A stretch of 10,126 nucleotides of DNA from Calditrichota bacterium (lineage in GTDB: Bacteria > Zhuqueibacterota > Zhuqueibacteria > Zhuqueibacterales > Geothermadaptataceae), in the NCBI GenBank assembly GCA_008501545.1, contig QQUM01000624.1, forward strand, positions 1-10,126. The letters are read 5' to 3'. The translations under genes and the position numbers were made by a program. The first letter of the stretch is position 1; each line of letters opens with the position of its first letter. A model generated the notes under the pieces. It was given only the letters and a program-made list of their open reading frames with translations. It was not told the origin of the DNA and did no database searches. Positions 7,626 through 10,126 of the stretch are shown piece by piece.

Positions 7626-8355
7626 GATCCAACTCCACAGCTTTTTTCAGAGCATTCAGCTCTTTTTTTGTTAGATAACGCCATGCCCCGGGGGCAAGCG
7701 AGCCAAGTTTTAGTGCATCGATTTGAAAACGTTGCAAGAATTTTACGCGTGCACCAACCGCCGCGAACATCTTGCGTATTTGCCTGTTTCTCCCTTCCCG
7801 AATCGTCACCACACACACTTTCCGATTGCGGGCGTTGGGAAAATAGAGATTTCCGCTTACACGAAACCTTTTATCGATAATCACGCCACGCCGGAATTTT
7901 TCCACACAATCGACTGGCGCTGGTTTTTGCAAAACAACACTATACTTTTTTTCAACCTTATAGCGCGGATGGATGAGACGGTTTGCAAATTCGCCATCAT
8001 TTGTAAACAGCAGCAATCCTTCGGAATCCCTGTCCAAACGTCCGATTGTAAACAAACGCTGGGGATGGCGCACGAGACTGAACACAGTCTCTCTTTTTTT
8101 CTCATCACTGCGAGAGCAAATATAACCAACAGGTTTGTTAAGCATGATGTAGGTGGGTTCGATATCCTGCCGAATTTCGTTGCCATCGTATACGACAGAA
8201 TCCTTTTGGGGATCGATGGGATGGCCGGGGTGGGTGACGACGTCGTTGTTGACTTTCACTAATCCCGATTCAATCAGTTTTTCTACAGATCGCCGGGATC
8301 CTGAATTGGCCTGGGCTAAAAACTTATTCAGCCTGATTTTCTGTTGATTGGTCAT
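7609..8355 (-). CDS. rluB: RluB/RsuA-family rRNA pseudouridine synthase
   Basis: This 248-residue enzyme would isomerise a uridine to pseudouridine in rRNA; by similarity of layout it is closest to RluB, which modifies the 23S peptidyl-transferase region. Residues 7-60 form an S4 RNA-binding domain (IRLNKFLAQANSGSRR). The catalytic domain follows, with MLNKPVGYICS (71-81), GRLDRDSEGLLLFTNDG (105-121, catalytic Asp108 in GRLD), the family motif EGRNRQIRKM (187-196) and LGSLAPGAWRYLT near the end. I chose ATG 8355 because the S4 domain starts just after it. The frame stays open to 8511, but that would put an atypical basic extension inside scpB. With ATG 8355 the gene overlaps scpB by 32 bases and the next gene by 17. 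The ribosome site is weak (AGGAAG about 14 bases away), so translation probably depends on scpB. RluB versus RluE or RsuA cannot be settled by eye. Confidence 0.92.
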   Translation of the reverse strand: MTNQQKIRLNKFLAQANSGSRRSVEKLIESGLVKVNNDVVTHPGHPIDPQKDSVVYDGNEIRQDIEPTYIMLNKPVGYICSRSDEKKRETVFSLVRHPQRLFTIGRLDRDSEGLLLFTNDGEFANRLIHPRYKVEKKYSVVLQKPAPVDCVEKFRRGVIIDKRFRVSGNLYFPNARNRKVCVVTIREGRNRQIRKMFAAVGARVKFLQRFQIDALKLGSLAPGAWRYLTKKELNALKKAVELDHGTKQ

Positions 8356-8983
8356 CTCCGTTTTGTTCGCTTCCTTCTTCAGTGTTTTCCGGATTTTCAG
8401 CTTCTTCCAGATTGGCGAGTGCATCAACGATTTGCTCGGAGTATTTGCCTTCTTTGAAAAGCTCTTCAATTTCGCGCGGTTTGGGTAATTCGCTGATGTC
8501 GTTGATTCCAAAATATTCTAAAAATTCAGGTGTTGTCGAATAGAGCAACGGGCGCCCGATGCCCTCTCCCCTGCCTGAAATCGTTATCAGCCGGCGTTCA
8601 AGCAGGTTTTTAATGACACCATCGGAGTTTACGCCACGGACCGCTGAAACATCGGCTTTGCTGATGGGCTGTTTAAAGGCGACGATCGCAAGCACCTCGA
8701 GTGCAGCCTGGGATAATTTGTTGCGCACCCGCCCCATGTACATCTTTTTGATATAAACTGCATACTCCGGCCGGGTGATGATCTGGTAACCGCCAGCGAC
8801 GGTATCGATGTAAAATGCACGCCCGGAATTCATGTATTCCTGATTCAGCGCTGTCACAATGTCCGTAACCGACGAACCGTTCAACTCATCTTCCAGCAAC
8901 TGCCGGAGATTTTTCTCGCTGATGGGATTGTCCGCAGCAAAGATAAGCGCTTCGACGATATGTTTTATTTCTTCGCTCTTCAT
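8324..8983 (-). CDS. scpB: Segregation and condensation protein B
   Basis: ScpB is the winged-helix (kite) subunit that dimerises and binds ScpA to form the SMC-ScpAB condensin, which loads on and compacts the chromosome. The 219-residue length is normal. Motifs typical of the family are present: HIVEALIFAADNPIS (8-22), GGYQIITRPEYA (64-75), the very conserved KLSQAALEVLAIVAFKQPIS (89-108), RGVNSDGVIKNLLER (116-130) and GRGEGIGRPLLYSTTPEFLEYFGI (137-160). Residues about 190-219 are an acidic, low-complexity tail rich in Glu, Asn and Gln, as in many ScpB proteins. Its ATG overlaps the scpA TGA by four bases (ATGA), the classic coupled arrangement that helps to produce the two subunits together. 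A weak AAGG lies just upstream of the start. Confidence 0.96.
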   Translation of the reverse strand: MKSEEIKHIVEALIFAADNPISEKNLRQLLEDELNGSSVTDIVTALNQEYMNSGRAFYIDTVAGGYQIITRPEYAVYIKKMYMGRVRNKLSQAALEVLAIVAFKQPISKADVSAVRGVNSDGVIKNLLERRLITISGRGEGIGRPLLYSTTPEFLEYFGINDISELPKPREIEELFKEGKYSEQIVDALANLEEAENPENTEEGSEQNGDDQSTENQAE

Positions 8984-9702
8984 TTTCGCCTTTTAATCCA
9001 TATCTCACCAAATGTCGATGACTGGGTTACTTCAATTTTTCCATCACGAATCAACTCAAGCAGAGCGATGAACGTCACGATGACGGTGATACGGCTGGTG
9101 AGCATTTCAGCCATGCGATAAAAAAGCAGTTCGCCATGATGTTTGTCCAACTCTGCCAGGAGAAAAGTCATTTGCTCCTGCGCAGTGACAGGATACTGTT
9201 CGACATGGTGATGGGTAACACGTGGTTTGCGTTTTAATACGTCCTTAAACACACTCATCAGCTCGAATAATGTGTAATCGCCTTTGGTTTCCCACACGTA
9301 TTCGTCTTCCCCGATTGTAAAATCAAAATAGCGTCGGGGATAATGCAGACGCCGTTCTTCTTCCAACTCACCCATATCACCTGTGATTTCCTTGAAGCGC
9401 TGGTATTCCAGGAGTTGCCGCACGAGTTCATCACGGGGATCTTCTTCAACTTCTTCATCTTCTTCAATAGGGCTTTTCGGCAGGAGCATTTTTGCTTTTA
9501 TGCGGATCAATGTTGCTGCCAGAAGAATGTAGTCGCCTGCATTTTCCAGATCGAGAATATTGATGAGATCAACGTATTCGAGATACTGCTTTGTAATTTC
9601 AGCAATGGGAATATTAAACAGATCCACTTCATTCTTTTTGATCAGGAATAGCAGCAGATCCAGTGGGCCATCGAAGTTTTCTAATTTTACATGATAGGGC
9701 AT
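8980..9702 (-). CDS. scpA: Segregation and condensation protein A
   Basis: ScpA is the kleisin that bridges the SMC heads and binds the ScpB dimer in the bacterial condensin complex. The 240-residue product has the N-terminal hallmark ENFDGPLDLLLFLI (8-21), then EITKQYLEYVDL (35-46) and LLAATLIRIKAKMLLP (60-75). A strongly acidic linker follows (about 80-92), and a C-terminal winged helix ends in FIALLELIRDGKIEVTQ and FGEIWIKR, which contacts the SMC head. I chose ATG 9702 because the conserved region begins five residues later. A GTG at 9747 would add 15 residues without family support and overlap trpS. With ATG 9702 the gap to the trpS stop is 4 bases. The Shine-Dalgarno sequence is poor, so re-initiation after trpS is plausible. 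The 3' end overlaps scpB by 4 bases. Confidence 0.95.
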   Translation of the reverse strand: MPYHVKLENFDGPLDLLLFLIKKNEVDLFNIPIAEITKQYLEYVDLINILDLENAGDYILLAATLIRIKAKMLLPKSPIEEDEEVEEDPRDELVRQLLEYQRFKEITGDMGELEEERRLHYPRRYFDFTIGEDEYVWETKGDYTLFELMSVFKDVLKRKPRVTHHHVEQYPVTAQEQMTFLLAELDKHHGELLFYRMAEMLTSRITVIVTFIALLELIRDGKIEVTQSSTFGEIWIKRRK

Positions 9703-9706
9703 AATT

Positions 9707-10126
9707 TTATACGAAAAACTTTTCGATTCCAACAGCGTCGCGGACACGTTTCATCACAACATCTGCCCGGACATGGGCTTTTTCTGCTCCATTGCGCAAG
9801 ACGTCGCGGACATAATCCAGATTATCTGACAGCTCTTTGCGACGGTTGCGAGCCTCTTCAAAGTGTGTCCAGATTTTTTCGAGCAATTCTTTTTTAGCAT
9901 GACCGTATCCGTATCCACCGGCGAGAAAGTTATCACGCATCGCCTGCAATTCATCCTTTGTTGCAAACAGTTTGTACAAATCAACGATCGTGGACTTATC
10001 AGGGTCTTTGGGCTCTTCCAGGGCTTTGGAATCGGTGACAATTCCCATCACTTTCTTTTTCAGCGGTTTTTTGTCGAGGAACATCTCGATGGTATTCTCA
10101 TAACTCTTGCTCATTTTTTGGCCATC
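9707..10126 (-). CDS. trpS: Tryptophan--tRNA ligase, C-terminal part
   Basis: This is the last 139 residues of a class I aminoacyl-tRNA synthetase that charges tRNA-Trp; the 5' part lies beyond the right edge. The frame is open to the edge, and the visible start reads DGQKMSKSYENT, containing the KMSKS signature (residues 4-8 of the fragment) that closes over ATP during tryptophan activation. Downstream are EPKDPDKSTIVDLYKLFAT and FLAGGYGYGHAKKEL, both typical of bacterial TrpS, followed by the helical C-terminal segment that ends with RDAVGIEKFFV. The Met within KMSKS at 10114 is internal, not a start. TrpS is the most upstream gene seen of the - strand operon; any promoter would be outside the window. 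The stop lies 4 bases before scpA. Confidence 0.96.
   Translation of the reverse strand, partial: DGQKMSKSYENTIEMFLDKKPLKKKVMGIVTDSKALEEPKDPDKSTIVDLYKLFATKDELQAMRDNFLAGGYGYGHAKKELLEKIWTHFEEARNRRKELSDNLDYVRDVLRNGAEKAHVRADVVMKRVRDAVGIEKFFV

Noticed and set aside
7723..8262. Long open frame (179 codons) on the + strand
   Set aside because: It is antisense to the well-supported rluB-like gene and its translation shows no domain or signal; it is a shadow of that gene's codon use.
8356..8511. Longer rluB-like protein starting at 8511
   Set aside because: The extra 52 residues lie inside scpB in another frame, lack family character, and the S4 domain begins right after the Met at 8355.
9703..9747. 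GTG start for scpA at 9747
   Set aside because: It would overlap trpS by about 41 bases and add 15 residues unlike ScpA; the conserved N-terminus begins just after ATG 9702.

Overview
The window reads as a bacterial chromosome segment from the FCB group (Bacteroidota, Ignavibacteriota, Calditrichota or KSB1-like lineages). The evidence is three consecutive exported proteins, or remnants, that end in a type IX secretion (T9SS) type A sorting domain with the YPNPF motif. They sit next to a trpS-scpA-scpB-rluB gene order of the kind seen in these phyla. The exact phylum is inference. No mobile element, CRISPR array, rRNA or tRNA is visible.

Left half, + strand (1-5492): a run of cell-surface or secreted genes. 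Two adjacent Asp-box (BNR) beta-propeller-like proteins come first; the first is cut by the window edge. A subtilisin-like S8 serine protease follows. Gaps are 30 and 43 bases and both downstream genes have Shine-Dalgarno sequences, so the three probably form one operon. The protease frame is closed by one TAA at 3879-3881, right after the catalytic domain. The same frame then stays open for 536 codons and encodes a right-handed parallel beta-helix, a TPR-like helical segment and a T9SS sorting domain. The two parts look like one gene of about 989 codons broken by a nonsense codon.

Centre (5493-5915): the 423-base gap between convergent genes has no convincing gene. It holds a terminator-like hairpin just after the sorting domain and, near the other gene's end, a striking structured block: a 12-bp hairpin, a perfect 21-bp inverted repeat, and a hairpin loop complementary to bases inside that repeat.

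Right half, - strand (10126 down to 5916): a tightly packed housekeeping operon. The order is trpS (3' part), scpA, scpB, rluB-like 23S rRNA pseudouridine synthase, and a 569-residue Rossmann-fold protein of unknown role. Spacing is 4 bases or overlapping, so translational coupling is likely. ScpA and ScpB work with SMC in chromosome segregation; TrpS and RluB act in translation. The last gene is co-transcribed by position but its function cannot be read from the sequence.

Sampled 60-base lines give about 33-37% G+C in the left genes up to about 3880, and mostly 43-50% afterwards (one line at 38%). The nonsense codon lies at this boundary.
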